From assembly GCF_010668805.1 (NCBI RefSeq), contig NZ_WUFT01000003.1:248001-312000 (forward strand): a DNA stretch of 64,000 nucleotides, given 5' to 3'. The translations under genes were made by a program, and so were the position numbers. Position 1 is the stretch's first letter; each line of letters starts with the position of its first letter. The notes beneath the pieces are model-generated. The model was not told the DNA's origin. It did no database searches and was given only the letters and a program-made list of their open reading frames with translations. This document shows, one piece after another, positions 1 to 11,745 of the stretch. This stretch comes from Rhizobium phaseoli (GTDB lineage: Bacteria > Pseudomonadota > Alphaproteobacteria > Rhizobiales > Rhizobiaceae).

Positions 1-300
1 CGGCAGAAGCTCGACGGTCTCTATGAATGCATCCTCTGCGCCTGCTGCTCGACCTCCTGTCCGAGCTACTGGTGGAACGGCGACCGCTATCTCGGTCCGG
101 CCGTTCTGCTGCAGGCCTATCGCTGGCTGATCGACTCCAGAGACGAGGCGACCGGCGAACGTCTCGACAATCTCGAGGATCCCTTCCGGCTTTATCGCTG
201 CCACACGATCATGAATTGCGCTCAGACCTGCCCGAAGGGTCTTAACCCGGCCAAAGCGATCGCCGAAATCAAGAAGATGATGGTCGAGCGCCGGGTCTGA
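1..300 (+). CDS. sdhB: Succinate dehydrogenase iron-sulfur subunit, C-terminal part
   Basis: The window opens inside this gene; 99 codons remain before the TGA. SdhB carries electrons from the flavin subunit to ubiquinone in complex II at the inner membrane. The visible part holds the C-terminal ferredoxin domain: a CxxCxxC-type cluster motif with the proline-serine-tyrosine-tryptophan-tryptophan stretch typical of SdhB, then [17 protein letters not shown] near the end. These supply ligands for the 4Fe-4S and 3Fe-4S centres. It lies just upstream of other TCA-cycle genes, as in related rhizobia. Truncated only by the window edge. Confidence 0.96.
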   Translation, partial: RQKLDGLYECILCACCSTSCPSYWWNGDRYLGPAVLLQAYRWLIDSRDEATGERLDNLEDPFRLYRCHTIMNCAQTCPKGLNPAKAIAEIKKMMVERRV

Positions 301-676
301 TCAGCATCCATGCCGATGGCGGAAGTGACGGCTTCGATCCCGAGGCCGTCGCAGAGATCGGGTCGCGGCTCGCTTCGGTGCGCGAGCAGGGTCCGGTATC
401 GGTGCTGGTGTAATCCTCCCGCGGATGCGCTGGGGTGTTATTCCGAGATATTGCGGGGGTTCGACAGGGATCCGGACAGAGATCAGCGCGCCCAACACCT
501 TGCTGACAAATTCTATGTGCAGGAAGTTTTGCAGCGGGGCAGTTGAACTGTATCGTTTTTTGGTTAGTTGTTGTCACGGGCAATTTATGCGGCTCGACTT
601 GATTAACCAAAGCGAATTACGGTAATCGGACTTCTCTCACGCCCGTTTCTCTGCGGCGCTAGCCGAATTCAGGAGT
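301..676. other. Intergenic region between sdhB and the lipoprotein gene
   Basis: This gap has no convincing gene. One frame that overlaps the sdhB stop stays open and protein-like up to a TAA near base 413, but it has no clear start or ribosome site and no family I recognise. The stretch from about 540 to 660 is AT-richer and probably carries the promoter of the downstream lipoprotein gene; I could not assign a convincing -35/-10 pair. Confidence 0.4.
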
Positions 677-682
677 ATGATG

Positions 683-1195
683 ATGCAGTTGCGATATGCG
701 ATGACAGGTCTGGTGGTTACTCTCGCGCTAGCCGGTTGTCAGCGTACGGCATATGATTACAACTCCGGCTCGAATGTCGGGCCTGCGCCGCTGACGGCGC
801 AGCCGGTTCCCTCGGTGCAAGGCGGGCAGCTTCCGCCGGTCAACAACTCGCAGTTTCCAGCCGCGCCGGCGACGACGGCGCCGATGCCGGGTGCGCAGCC
901 TGGCGCAATGGCCGCAAATGCGCTTGATGTCACCAAGGAATCGATGGTTGGAAGCTGGCGCGTCAATGGCAGCTGCGACATGTTCCTGACGCTGACCAAT
1001 CTCGGCAGCGGTTCGCGCGGCGGTACGCGCGGCTGCGTCGGCGAGCTGACGGCGATGGGCTCCTGGGAGGTTGCCGGCAAGCAGGTGCTGCTCAAGGATC
1101 GCTCGGGCAATCAGCTCGGCAGCGTCTACAAGACGGCTGACAACCGCTTCCAGGGACAGACCAGCACGGGCCAGCAGATCAGCCTCAGCCGGTAA
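683..1195 (+). CDS. Outer membrane lipoprotein, Omp19 / AprI-Inh protease inhibitor family
   Basis: A 170-residue lipoprotein. Residues 1-18 form a signal peptide that ends in the lipobox LAGC, so Cys19 would be lipidated. A proline/alanine-rich linker follows, then a compact C-terminal domain with a Cys pair and the ending GQxxxGQxxxLSR. That ending and overall layout match Brucella Omp19, a surface lipoprotein with protease-inhibitor activity. Three ATG codons stand in a row at 677, 680 and 683; the AGGAG at 671-675 is best spaced for the third, so 683 is chosen. Function in this organism is inferred from the family. Confidence 0.85.
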   Translation: MQLRYAMTGLVVTLALAGCQRTAYDYNSGSNVGPAPLTAQPVPSVQGGQLPPVNNSQFPAAPATTAPMPGAQPGAMAANALDVTKESMVGSWRVNGSCDMFLTLTNLGSGSRGGTRGCVGELTAMGSWEVAGKQVLLKDRSGNQLGSVYKTADNRFQGQTSTGQQISLSR

Positions 1196-1259
1196 AACGA
1201 ACCGGCGCGGTAAACCACCGGCGGGCCTCCGCCGATGTCTGACAGGCGGATATGCCCTC

Positions 1260-2423
1260 ATGCAGCCAATGCCCGATTATGCGCTCAGCGTCTGCGAACA
1301 GCTTAAAGCGCTGACCGCATCGGGCGCTCTGCAGGTCGACTCCGCCCAGATGGACGTGGCAAAGAGCCTGGATCGGGTGCTGGCCGGGCTGAAGCAGCGG
1401 CGGCCGGCGGCAAAATCGAGCGCCCTGGGCTGGCTGTTTGCCGCCAAGAAGAAATCCGCCGACGGCATCAACGGGCTTTATATCCACGGCAGCGTCGGCC
1501 GCGGCAAGACCATGCTGATGGACATGTTCTTCTCGTTGGCACCGTGCAGGAAGAAACGCCGGGCGCATTTCCACGAATTCATGGCGGATGTGCACAACCG
1601 CATCGCAGCGCACCGGCTGAAGCTCAAGAACGGCGAGACGAAGCAGGCCGATCCGATGCCGCCGGTTGCCGCAGCCCTTTACGACCAAGCAGAACTGCTC
1701 TGCTTCGACGAATTCACGGTCACCGATATCGCCGATGCGATGATCCTGTCGCGGCTGTTCTCCGAACTTTTCGCGCGCGGATGCGTGCTGGTTGCGACCT
1801 CGAACGTCGAGCCCGATAATCTCTACATGGATGGTCTCAATCGCGGCCTCTTCCTGCCTTTCGTCGCCCTTCTCAAGCAGCATGTCGATGTCGTCACCCT
1901 GGGTTCGCCGACCGACTACCGCACGGAGAAGCTGAGCAGCCAGCCGGTCTATCTGGTGCCGATCAACGATCACAACGATATGGCGATGGATGCGTCCTGG
2001 ACGCAGGCGCTGCACGGGCGTAAGGCGCAGCCGCTGGATATTCCGATGAAGGGGCGCGCCATCCACGTGCCGCTTGCTGTCGACCGCATGGCGCGGTTCG
2101 CCTTTGCCGATCTTTGCGACAAGCCGCTCGGGGCGGTCGATTTCCTGGCAATCGCCGAGCGTTTCGATACGGTCTTCGTCGATCACATTCCCGTGCTCGG
2201 GCCGGAAAAGCGGAACCAGATCAAACGCCTCATCATTCTGGTCGATACGTTCTACGATCATGCCGTGCGGCTCTACATTTCCGCAGCGGCGATGCCGGAG
2301 GAACTGCTGGTGCAGCGCCGGGGCACCGAGGGTTTTGAATTCGACCGCACCGTATCGCGCCTGTTCGAGATGCGCAGCGCCGAATATCTCGCACTGCATC
2401 ATGAGAAGCGCGCCGCCGAGTAA
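1260..2423 (+). CDS. zapE: Cell division protein ZapE (AFG1-like ATPase)
   Basis: A 387-residue P-loop ATPase of the AFG1/ZapE family, which acts on the FtsZ ring in E. coli and on respiratory-complex turnover in mitochondria. Walker A is GSVGRGKT at residues 77-84 and Walker B is CFDEF near 149-152, followed by the family motif VTDIADA. Length fits bacterial ZapE. The open frame reaches further upstream into the lipoprotein gene, but ATG 1260 sits where family homology begins, with AGGCGG about 10 bases before it. Its position next to sdh and mdh is common in alphaproteobacteria. Confidence 0.92.
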   Translation: MQPMPDYALSVCEQLKALTASGALQVDSAQMDVAKSLDRVLAGLKQRRPAAKSSALGWLFAAKKKSADGINGLYIHGSVGRGKTMLMDMFFSLAPCRKKRRAHFHEFMADVHNRIAAHRLKLKNGETKQADPMPPVAAALYDQAELLCFDEFTVTDIADAMILSRLFSELFARGCVLVATSNVEPDNLYMDGLNRGLFLPFVALLKQHVDVVTLGSPTDYRTEKLSSQPVYLVPINDHNDMAMDASWTQALHGRKAQPLDIPMKGRAIHVPLAVDRMARFAFADLCDKPLGAVDFLAIAERFDTVFVDHIPVLGPEKRNQIKRLIILVDTFYDHAVRLYISAAAMPEELLVQRRGTEGFEFDRTVSRLFEMRSAEYLALHHEKRAAE

Positions 2424-2438
2424 CAATTCGGTGACATG

Positions 2439-2462
2439 ATATCTTACGTTTACGTAAGATAT
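2439..2462. promoter_or_regulatory. Perfect AT-rich inverted repeat upstream of mdh
   Basis: Two 11-base arms (ATATCTTACGT and its complement) flank a two-base centre, 15 bases after the zapE stop and 140 bases before mdh. There is no T-run, so it looks more like a repressor operator than a terminator. The TTACGT...ACGTAA core resembles, from memory only, MerR-family LiuR-type sites. Which protein binds is unknown. Confidence 0.5.
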
Positions 2463-2481
2463 TTAGTATCTAAACGATTGA

Positions 2482-3564
<1,083 letters not shown>

Positions 3565-3599
3565 TCGACGCGCTGAAGTCATAAAACAGGGATAAACCC

Positions 3600-4793
<1,194 letters not shown>

Positions 4794-4801
4794 GAGCGAT
4801 C

Positions 4802-5293
4802 ATGACCTCCCAGTCCGCGCCATCTGCTGCTCATATCCGTCTCAATGCCTTTGCCGGCGTATGGGAAGGGGAGGAGCGCGTCGCAGGGTCGGCGTGGACG
4901 GCTGAAGGTAAGGCCAGTGCCAAACTTTCCGGCGAGGCGCTGTTCGGTGGCTTCTTCTTCGAGCAGCGCTATCGGCAGATGCGCGATGGGGCTGTTTCGT
5001 TCGAGGCCCGCAATGTCTTCGGCTTCGACGCCTCGGATGAAACCTACAAGCTCTACCAGTTCGACAGCGCGGGTTTTGCGCCGCCCTCGCCAGCTTCCGG
5101 CGAATGGAACGGCAAGGAACTCGTGCTGATGAAGACTTCGCCGCGCGGCAGACAGCGCACCGCTTTCACATTCGAAAATGAAGACTGCTACCGGATGGGC
5201 GTCAGCTTTTCGCCTGCAGGCAGCGATACTTGGCAGGAGGTCGTCAGCGGCATCTATCGTCGCTCGTCCCCCACGTCTTCCAACCTCTCCTAG
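4802..5293 (+). CDS. DUF1579-like protein between sucC and sucD
   Basis: A 163-residue soluble protein without signal peptide or membrane segment. The pattern of a WEGEE motif near residues 21-25, a central FFEQRY segment and a late [11 protein letters not shown] resembles DUF1579 beta-barrel-like proteins, whose biochemical role is unknown. It starts 8 bases after the sucC stop and ends 13 bases before sucD, so it must be translated from the same message. Its place inside a two-subunit enzyme operon hints at a link with TCA metabolism, but nothing in the sequence shows a catalytic function. Confidence 0.75.
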   Translation: MTSQSAPSAAHIRLNAFAGVWEGEERVAGSAWTAEGKASAKLSGEALFGGFFFEQRYRQMRDGAVSFEARNVFGFDASDETYKLYQFDSAGFAPPSPASGEWNGKELVLMKTSPRGRQRTAFTFENEDCYRMGVSFSPAGSDTWQEVVSGIYRRSSPTSSNLS

Positions 5294-5306
5294 ACAAAGG
5301 CCTCGC

Positions 5307-6209
5307 ATGTCTATTCTCGTCAACAAAGACACCAAGATCCTCGTTCAGGGTCTGACCGGCAAGACCGGTACGTTCCACACCGAACAGGCGCTCGCCTATT
5401 ACGGCACGCAGATGGTCGGCGGTATCCACCCGAAGAAGGGCGGCGAAACCTGGACCGGCGCAAAGGGCGAAAGCCTGCCGATCTTCGCGACCGTTGCCGA
5501 GGGCAAGGAAAAGACCGGCGCCGACGCGACCGTCATCTATGTTCCGCCGGCCGGTGCTGCCGATGCGATCATCGAGGCGATTGACGCCGAGATCCCGTTC
5601 ATCACCTGCATCACCGAAGGCATCCCGGTCATGGACATGGTGCGCGTCAAGGCTCGCCTCGACCGTTCCAAGTCGCGCCTGCTCGGCCCGAACTGCCCGG
5701 GCATCATGACGCCGGAAGAATGCAAGATCGGCATCATGCCGGGCTCGATCTTCCGCAAGGGTTCGGTCGGTATCGTCTCGCGCTCGGGCACGCTGACCTA
5801 TGAAGCCGTGTTCCAGACCTCCAACGAAGGCCTCGGCCAGACCACGGCCGTCGGCATCGGCGGCGACCCGGTCAAGGGCACCGAGTTCATCGACGTGCTC
5901 GAAATGTTCCTGGCCGACGAAGCCACCCAGTCAATCATCATGATCGGCGAAATCGGCGGCTCGGCAGAGGAGGATGCGGCGCAGTTCCTCAAGGACGAAG
6001 CCAAGAAGGGCCGCAGCAAGCCGATGGCCGGCTTCATTGCAGGCCGCACGGCGCCGAAGGGCCGCACCATGGGCCATGCCGGCGCCGTGGTTTCCGGCGG
6101 CAAGGGCGACGCGGAATCGAAGATCGCGGCGATGGAATCGGCAGGCATCAAGGTGTCGCCGTCTCCAGCCCGTCTCGGCAAGACGCTGGTTGAAGTCCTC
6201 AAGGGCTAA
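5307..6209 (+). CDS. sucD: Succinyl-CoA synthetase, alpha subunit
   Basis: A 300-residue CoA-binding subunit. It carries the phosphohistidine intermediate of succinyl-CoA synthetase: His257 in the MGHAGA motif, followed by a GGKGDAESK loop. The N-terminal CoA-binding fold shows [12 protein letters not shown] (residues 13-24) and the central [12 protein letters not shown] 5307 gives the standard N-terminus [10 protein letters not shown] and fits the gap after the preceding small gene; the longer open frame upstream overlaps that gene and is not used. Confidence 0.97.
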   Translation: MSILVNKDTKILVQGLTGKTGTFHTEQALAYYGTQMVGGIHPKKGGETWTGAKGESLPIFATVAEGKEKTGADATVIYVPPAGAADAIIEAIDAEIPFITCITEGIPVMDMVRVKARLDRSKSRLLGPNCPGIMTPEECKIGIMPGSIFRKGSVGIVSRSGTLTYEAVFQTSNEGLGQTTAVGIGGDPVKGTEFIDVLEMFLADEATQSIIMIGEIGGSAEEDAAQFLKDEAKKGRSKPMAGFIAGRTAPKGRTMGHAGAVVSGGKGDAESKIAAMESAGIKVSPSPARLGKTLVEVLKG

Positions 6210-6221
6210 TCCAACTTATAC

Positions 6222-6257
6222 CCGGGCGGAGGAGCGGCATCTGCGCCTTCCGCCCGG
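6222..6257 (+). promoter_or_regulatory. GC-rich hairpin between sucD and sucA
   Basis: CCGGGCGGA at 6222-6230 pairs perfectly with TCCGCCCGG at 6249-6257, 12 bases after the sucD stop. No T-run follows. It could stabilise the sucCD message, act as a weak attenuator, or mark a processing point before sucA. Confidence 0.5.
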
Positions 6258-6379
6258 TCTTGACGGCACGAGACATGCAGATGCGCCGCGGACAGGCGGC
6301 AATCGGAATGCGGCAGCCGGCGATCAAGCCGGCAAATTCATCAAAGTCAGGAGGCGGGCGGAAGCGTCCGCATATCACC

Positions 6380-9364
6380 ATGGCACGGCAAGAAGCCAAC
6401 GAGCAGTTTCAGGTCACCTCGTTTCTGGATGGCGCCAACGCTGCCTATATCGAGCAGCTCCATGCGCGCTACGAAGAGGACCCCGCCTCGGTCGACGATC
6501 AGTGGCGGACCTTTTTCAAGGCGCTTGAGGAAGATCCGAGCGATGTGAAGAGGGCGGCCAAGGGGCCTTCCTGGCGCAGAAAAAACTGGCCGCTGGCCGC
6601 CGGCGGCGACCTGGTGTCTGCTCTCGACGGCGACTGGGGCATTGTCGAGAAGGTCATCGAGACCAAGGTCAAGGCGAAGGCCGAAGCTCAGGGCAAGCCT
6701 GCCGACAGCACCGACGTGCTGCAGGCGACGCGCGATTCCGTGCGCGCCATTATGATGATCCGCGCCTACCGCATGCGCGGTCACCTGCATGCCAAGCTCG
6801 ACCCGCTAGGCATCGCTGCTCCCGTCGACGACTATCGCGAGCTGTCGCCGGAGAATTACGGCTTCACATCAGCCGATTACGACCGCAGGATCTTCATCGA
6901 CAACGTGCTCGGCCTGGAATACGCGACCATCCGCGAGATGATCGATATCCTCGAGCGCACCTATTGTTCGACGCTCGGCGTCGAATTCATGCACATCTCC
7001 AATCCGGAAGAGAAAGCCTGGATCCAGGAGCGTATCGAAGGGCCGGACAAGGGCGTCGCTTTCTCGGCTGAAGGCAAGAAGGCAATCCTTGCCAAGCTCG
7101 CCGAGGCCGAAGGCTACGAACAGTTCCTCGACGTCAAATTCAAGGGCACCAAGCGTTTCGGCCTCGATGGCGGCGAATCGCTGATCCCGGCTTTGGAGCA
7201 GATCCTCAAGCGCGGCGGTCATCTTGGCCTCAAGGAAGCCGTCTTCGGCATGGCCCATCGCGGCCGCCTCAACGTGCTGTCGCAGGTTATGGGCAAGCCG
7301 CACCGGGCGATCTTCCACGAGTTCAAGGGCGGCTCGGCCGCACCCGACGAAGTCGAAGGCTCGGGCGACGTCAAATATCATCTCGGGGCCTCTTCCGACC
7401 GCGAATTCGACGGCAACAAGGTGCATGTCTCACTGACGGCCAATCCGTCGCATCTTGAAATCGTCGATCCCGTCGTCATGGGCAAGGTCCGCGCCAAGCA
7501 GGACATGAATGCCACCGTCTGGGACGGCGACATCATTCCGCTTTCCGAACGCGCCAAGGTTCTGCCGCTGTTGATCCATGGCGACGCAGCCTTTGCCGGC
7601 CAGGGCGTCATTGCCGAAATCCTCGGCCTTTCCGGCTTGCGCGGCCACCGCGTCGCCGGCACCATGCATGTCATCATCAACAACCAGATCGGCTTCACCA
7701 CGAACCCGGCCTTCTCGCGTTCGTCGCCCTATCCGTCCGACGTCGCCAAGATGATCGAGGCGCCGATCTTCCACGTCAACGGCGACGATCCGGAAGCGGT
7801 GGTCTATGCGGCCAAGGTCGCGACCGAATTCCGCATGAAGTTCCACAAGCCGGTGGTGCTCGACCTGTTCTGCTACCGCCGCTACGGCCACAATGAAGGC
7901 GATGAACCGTCCTTCACGCAGCCGAAGATGTACAAGGTTATCCGCGGCCACAAGACCGTGCTGCAGATCTATGCGGCCCGCCTGGTCGCCGAGGGCCTGC
8001 TCACCGAAGGTGAAGTCGAAAAGATGAAGGCCGACTGGCGCGCCCATCTCGAACAGGAGTTCGAGGCCGGCCAGCACTATAAGCCGAACAAGGCCGACTG
8101 GCTGGACGGCGAGTGGTCGGGCTTGCGCGCAGCCGACAATGCCGACGAGCAGCGCCGCGGCAAGACCGCCGTGCCGATGAAGACGCTGAAGGATATCGGC
8201 CGCAAGCTGTCGGAGATCCCGGCGGGCTTCACTGCACACCGCACGATCCAGCGCTTCATGGAAAACCGCGCCAATATGATCGCCACCGGCGAGGGTATCG
8301 ACTGGGCGATGGCTGAAGCGCTGTCCTTCGGCGCGCTTTGCGTCGAAGGCAGCAAGATCCGCCTGTCCGGCCAGGATTGCGAACGCGGCACCTTCTCGCA
8401 GCGCCACTCGGTTCTCTACGATCAGGAAACCGAGGAACGCTACATCCCGCTCGCCAATCTCTCGCCGACGCAGGGTCGCTACGAAGTCATCAATTCGATG
8501 CTTTCGGAAGAGGCGGTGCTCGGTTTCGAATACGGCTATTCGCTTGCCCGCCCGAATGCGCTGACGCTCTGGGAAGCGCAGTTCGGCGATTTCGCCAACG
8601 GTGCGCAGGTGGTCTTCGACCAGTTCATCTCGTCGGGCGAACGCAAGTGGCTGCGCATGTCGGGTCTCGTCTGCCTGCTGCCGCATGGCTATGAAGGGCA
8701 GGGTCCGGAACACTCCTCGGCCCGCCTCGAGCGTTTCCTGCAGCTTTGCGCTGAGGATAACATGCAGGTCGCCAACGTTACGACGCCGGCGAACTACTTC
8801 CACATCCTGCGCCGGCAGCTGAAGCGCGACTTCCGCAAGCCGCTGATCCTGATGACGCCGAAGTCGCTGCTGCGCCACAAGCGGGCAGTCTCGACGCTTG
8901 CCGAAATGGCCGGCGAATCCGCCTTCCATCGCCTGCTCTGGGACGATGCCGAGGTGATCAAGGACGGCCCGATCAAGCTGCAAAAGGACAACAAGATCCG
9001 CCGCGTCGTCATGTGCTCCGGCAAGGTCTATTACGATCTTCTCGAAGAGCGTGAAAAGCGCGGCATCGACGATGTCTATCTCCTGCGCGTCGAGCAGCTC
9101 TATCCGTTCCCGGCAAAGGCGCTGATCAACGAGCTGTCGCGCTTCCGCAATGCCGAGATGGTCTGGTGTCAGGAAGAGCCGAAGAACATGGGCGCATGGT
9201 CGTTCATCGACCCCTTCCTCGAATGGGTGCTCGCCCATATCGATGCAAAGTATCAGCGCGTCCGTTATACCGGCCGTCCGGCCGCCGCCTCGCCGGCGAC
9301 GGGCCTGATGTCCAAGCATCTGTCGCAGCTCGCCGCATTCCTCGAGGATGCATTGGGCGGTTAA
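6380..9364 (+). CDS. sucA: 2-Oxoglutarate dehydrogenase E1 component
   Basis: A 994-residue thiamine-diphosphate enzyme that decarboxylates 2-oxoglutarate and passes the succinyl group to the lipoyl arm of SucB. The N-terminus MARQEANEQF matches rhizobial SucA, and family blocks are clear: GMAHRGRLNVL, LTANPSHLEIVDP, a VNGDDPEAV cofactor segment, FCYRRYGHNEGDEP, and the C-terminal transketolase domain with RHSV near the middle. Length is normal. The nearest strong ribosome-like sequence (AGGAGG near 6349) is about 25 bases upstream of ATG 6380, wider than usual; no alternative in-frame start lies between them. Confidence 0.97.
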   Translation: MARQEANEQFQVTSFLDGANAAYIEQLHARYEEDPASVDDQWRTFFKALEEDPSDVKRAAKGPSWRRKNWPLAAGGDLVSALDGDWGIVEKVIETKVKAKAEAQGKPADSTDVLQATRDSVRAIMMIRAYRMRGHLHAKLDPLGIAAPVDDYRELSPENYGFTSADYDRRIFIDNVLGLEYATIREMIDILERTYCSTLGVEFMHISNPEEKAWIQERIEGPDKGVAFSAEGKKAILAKLAEAEGYEQFLDVKFKGTKRFGLDGGESLIPALEQILKRGGHLGLKEAVFGMAHRGRLNVLSQVMGKPHRAIFHEFKGGSAAPDEVEGSGDVKYHLGASSDREFDGNKVHVSLTANPSHLEIVDPVVMGKVRAKQDMNATVWDGDIIPLSERAKVLPLLIHGDAAFAGQGVIAEILGLSGLRGHRVAGTMHVIINNQIGFTTNPAFSRSSPYPSDVAKMIEAPIFHVNGDDPEAVVYAAKVATEFRMKFHKPVVLDLFCYRRYGHNEGDEPSFTQPKMYKVIRGHKTVLQIYAARLVAEGLLTEGEVEKMKADWRAHLEQEFEAGQHYKPNKADWLDGEWSGLRAADNADEQRRGKTAVPMKTLKDIGRKLSEIPAGFTAHRTIQRFMENRANMIATGEGIDWAMAEALSFGALCVEGSKIRLSGQDCERGTFSQRHSVLYDQETEERYIPLANLSPTQGRYEVINSMLSEEAVLGFEYGYSLARPNALTLWEAQFGDFANGAQVVFDQFISSGERKWLRMSGLVCLLPHGYEGQGPEHSSARLERFLQLCAEDNMQVANVTTPANYFHILRRQLKRDFRKPLILMTPKSLLRHKRAVSTLAEMAGESAFHRLLWDDAEVIKDGPIKLQKDNKIRRVVMCSGKVYYDLLEEREKRGIDDVYLLRVEQLYPFPAKALINELSRFRNAEMVWCQEEPKNMGAWSFIDPFLEWVLAHIDAKYQRVRYTGRPAAASPATGLMSKHLSQLAAFLEDALGG

Positions 9365-9379
9365 CACAAGGGGGGCGCA

Positions 9380-9688
9380 ATGGCTTATTTCTTTCTGAGA
9401 TTGCTGCCGCCGCGCCCCACTTTCCCGCATGACGGGACCGGAGAGGAAATGGCGGCGATGAAACGCCACGTCGAATACTGGCACCGGCACGCCCTTGCGG
9501 GATCGGCGATCGTCGTCGGTCCCGTGTTCGAGGGTGAAGGTGCCTTCGGCATGGCAATCGTCGAAGTCGAGGATCAGGCGGCAGCACAGGTGCTTGCCGA
9601 CGGTGATCCGATCATCGCTTCCGGTTTCGGTTTCCGTTTCGATATCCTGCCGATGCCCTCGATCATCTTGCGGCCGCCGGCCGTCTGA
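9380..9688 (+). CDS. YciI family protein
   Basis: A 102-residue protein of the YciI type (dimeric ferredoxin-like fold, often with a catalytic His-Asp pair). It shows the opening FFLRLLPPRPTF, a central H-rich segment (KRHVEYWHRHALAG), and the family-like GPVFEG and DGDPIIASG motifs. Its reaction is unknown. It lies 15 bases after sucA and 40 bases before sucB, so it is almost surely read on the suc message, between two subunits of the same complex. Confidence 0.85.
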   Translation: MAYFFLRLLPPRPTFPHDGTGEEMAAMKRHVEYWHRHALAGSAIVVGPVFEGEGAFGMAIVEVEDQAAAQVLADGDPIIASGFGFRFDILPMPSIILRPPAV

Positions 9689-9728
9689 AACGCATTAAAC
9701 GAACACACACGAAATCAGGATCTGAACA

Positions 9729-10982
9729 ATGGCCACAGAAATCCGCGTTCCAACTCTCGGTGAATCCGTCAGCGAGGCAACCGTCGGCACCTGGTTCAAG
9801 AAGGTCGGCGACGCCATCAAGGCCGACGAGCCGATTCTCGAGCTTGAAACCGACAAGGTGACCATCGAAGTTCCAGCGCCGACCTCCGGCACGCTTTCGG
9901 AAATCGTTGTCGCCGCCGGTGAGACCGTCGGCCTCGGCGCGCTGCTCGGCCAGATCGCCGAAGGTGCTGTCGCTGCTGCGGCACCGGCCGCTGCTCCTGC
10001 CCAGCCAGCCGCGGCTGCTCCTGCTCAGCCGGCGCCGGTTGCTGCTGCTGCCGCGTCGTCGTCGTCGAGCGCTTCCGTCTCCACCATGCCGCCGGCGCCG
10101 GCGGCTTCGAAGATGCTTGCTGAAAACAACCTTTCGGCCGACCAGGTCGATGGCAGCGGCAAGCGCGGCCAGGTGCTGAAGGGCGATGTCATCGCTGCCG
10201 TCGCCAAGGGCATTTCGGCTCCGGCGGCAGCACCGGCTGCAACGCCTGCCGCCCCGCGCGGCCCGTCGACGGTCGAGGATGCCTCGCGCGAAGAGCGCGT
10301 GAAGATGACGCGCCTGCGCCAGACGATCGCCAAGCGCCTGAAGGACGCGCAGAACACCGCCGCGATGCTCACCACCTATAATGAGGTGGACATGAAGGCG
10401 GTCATGGACCTGCGCAACAAGTACAAGGACATTTTCGAGAAGAAGCACGGCGTCAAGCTCGGCTTCATGGGCTTCTTCACCAAGGCGGTGACGCATGCGC
10501 TGAAGGAACTGCCGGCGGTCAACGCCGAGATCGACGGCACCGACCTCATCTACAAGAACTACTGCCATGTCGGCATGGCCGTCGGCACCGACAAGGGCCT
10601 CGTCGTTCCCGTCATCCGTGACGCCGACCAGATGTCGATCGCCGAAATCGAAAAAGAACTCGGCCGTCTGGCCAAGGCAGCCCGTGATGGCTCGCTCTCC
10701 ATGGCCGACATGCAGGGCGGCACCTTCACCATCACCAATGGCGGCGTCTACGGCTCGCTGATGTCCTCGCCGATCCTGAATGCGCCGCAGTCCGGCATTC
10801 TCGGCATGCACAAGATCCAGGAGCGGCCGGTGGCGATCGGGGGCCAGGTGGTTATCCGTCCGATGATGTATCTGGCGCTGTCCTACGATCATCGCATCGT
10901 CGACGGTAAGGAAGCAGTCACCTTCCTCGTGCGCGTCAAGGAAAGCCTGGAAGATCCGGAACGTCTGGTTCTCGATCTCTAA
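9729..10982 (+). CDS. sucB: Dihydrolipoamide succinyltransferase, E2 of 2-oxoglutarate dehydrogenase
   Basis: A 417-residue core protein of the 2-oxoglutarate dehydrogenase complex. Domain order: lipoyl domain (residues 1-78, lipoyl Lys43 in ETDKVTIE), an alanine/proline-rich flexible linker (about 79-125), the peripheral subunit-binding domain (about 127-160, with a [11 protein letters not shown] motif), and the catalytic acyltransferase domain ending in YDHRIVDG, with His388 and Asp392 as active-site residues. One lipoyl domain is normal for E2o. It starts with an AGGA ribosome site 10 bases upstream. Confidence 0.97.
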   Translation: MATEIRVPTLGESVSEATVGTWFKKVGDAIKADEPILELETDKVTIEVPAPTSGTLSEIVVAAGETVGLGALLGQIAEGAVAAAAPAAAPAQPAAAAPAQPAPVAAAAASSSSSASVSTMPPAPAASKMLAENNLSADQVDGSGKRGQVLKGDVIAAVAKGISAPAAAPAATPAAPRGPSTVEDASREERVKMTRLRQTIAKRLKDAQNTAAMLTTYNEVDMKAVMDLRNKYKDIFEKKHGVKLGFMGFFTKAVTHALKELPAVNAEIDGTDLIYKNYCHVGMAVGTDKGLVVPVIRDADQMSIAEIEKELGRLAKAARDGSLSMADMQGGTFTITNGGVYGSLMSSPILNAPQSGILGMHKIQERPVAIGGQVVIRPMMYLALSYDHRIVDGKEAVTFLVRVKESLEDPERLVLDL

Positions 10983-10995
10983 AGGAGCGCTTTCG

Positions 10996-11745
10996 ATGCG
11001 AAACCGGATCATGCGAGCGGCGCGCCTTCTTCTCTGCGCTGCCGCCGCGCATGTTCCGGTCTCGGCAGCGGCGGCCGGCTGGGATATCAGCAAGGCAAGC
11101 AGCAATTTCGAGCTGGTGACGCTCAGCGACGCCGAACTCTCCGGCCGGTCGATCGGCGTGATCCATATGGGCAATGTCGAGCTGACCTCGGGGCGCATCG
11201 TTGCGGCCGATCCGCTCGCTCAGCCCGATCGTCCGGCGCTGGCAAGAACGGTTGCGCCGGGCGAATATCCGGTGACGCTCTACCAGGCCTTTGGGCGCAT
11301 TGCCGCCGCCGGCCTGCGGTTTGCCGAGGGCAAGCCGGATCATTGGGAGCTTGCCGTCCTGCCCGGGCAGGATGTAGCGACGCTGAAGGACGGCGAGATC
11401 TTCGGTTACCCAGTCGATGCCGGCCTCGGCTGCTACATGGATGCCGAGACGCTTGGTCTGATCGGAGAACGTGAAGCGCAGGTGCAGGCGCAAAAGCCTG
11501 ACGCCGACATCAATTATTACGACGACGTGCTGGCATCCGACCTCGACGTCAACAAGGGCAGTTACGCGCTGCACCGGCCGGTTGCCGGCGAGAAGGGGAA
11601 TGTCGCGGTATTCTGGAGCGGCTGGGGCGACGGTGTCTATCCTGTCTTTTGGGGGCTGGATAAGGATGGCCGGGCGCTGGTGCTGCTGACCGATTTCAGC
11701 GTTGTCGAGAATGCCGACGGGCGGAAGGAGCCGAAGCTGCAATGA
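10996..11745 (+). CDS. Exported DUF4241-like protein
   Basis: A 249-residue protein with a likely signal peptide (residues 1-26, arginine-rich start, alanine-rich core). The mature part resembles DUF4241: YPVTLYQAFGRIAAAGLRF, a GLGCYMDAET motif and an ending with FWSGWGDGVYPVFWGLD. Function unknown. An AAAGGAG ribosome site stands 9 bases before ATG. It starts 13 bases after sucB and its stop overlaps the next start (ATGA), so it belongs to the same transcription unit as the suc genes. Confidence 0.7.
   Translation: MRNRIMRAARLLLCAAAAHVPVSAAAAGWDISKASSNFELVTLSDAELSGRSIGVIHMGNVELTSGRIVAADPLAQPDRPALARTVAPGEYPVTLYQAFGRIAAAGLRFAEGKPDHWELAVLPGQDVATLKDGEIFGYPVDAGLGCYMDAETLGLIGEREAQVQAQKPDADINYYDDVLASDLDVNKGSYALHRPVAGEKGNVAVFWSGWGDGVYPVFWGLDKDGRALVLLTDFSVVENADGRKEPKLQ

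Noticed and set aside
7430-9490. A 686-codon open frame on the minus strand
   Set aside because: It is antisense to sucA, which has full family similarity; the GC-rich third positions of sucA create the open antisense frame.
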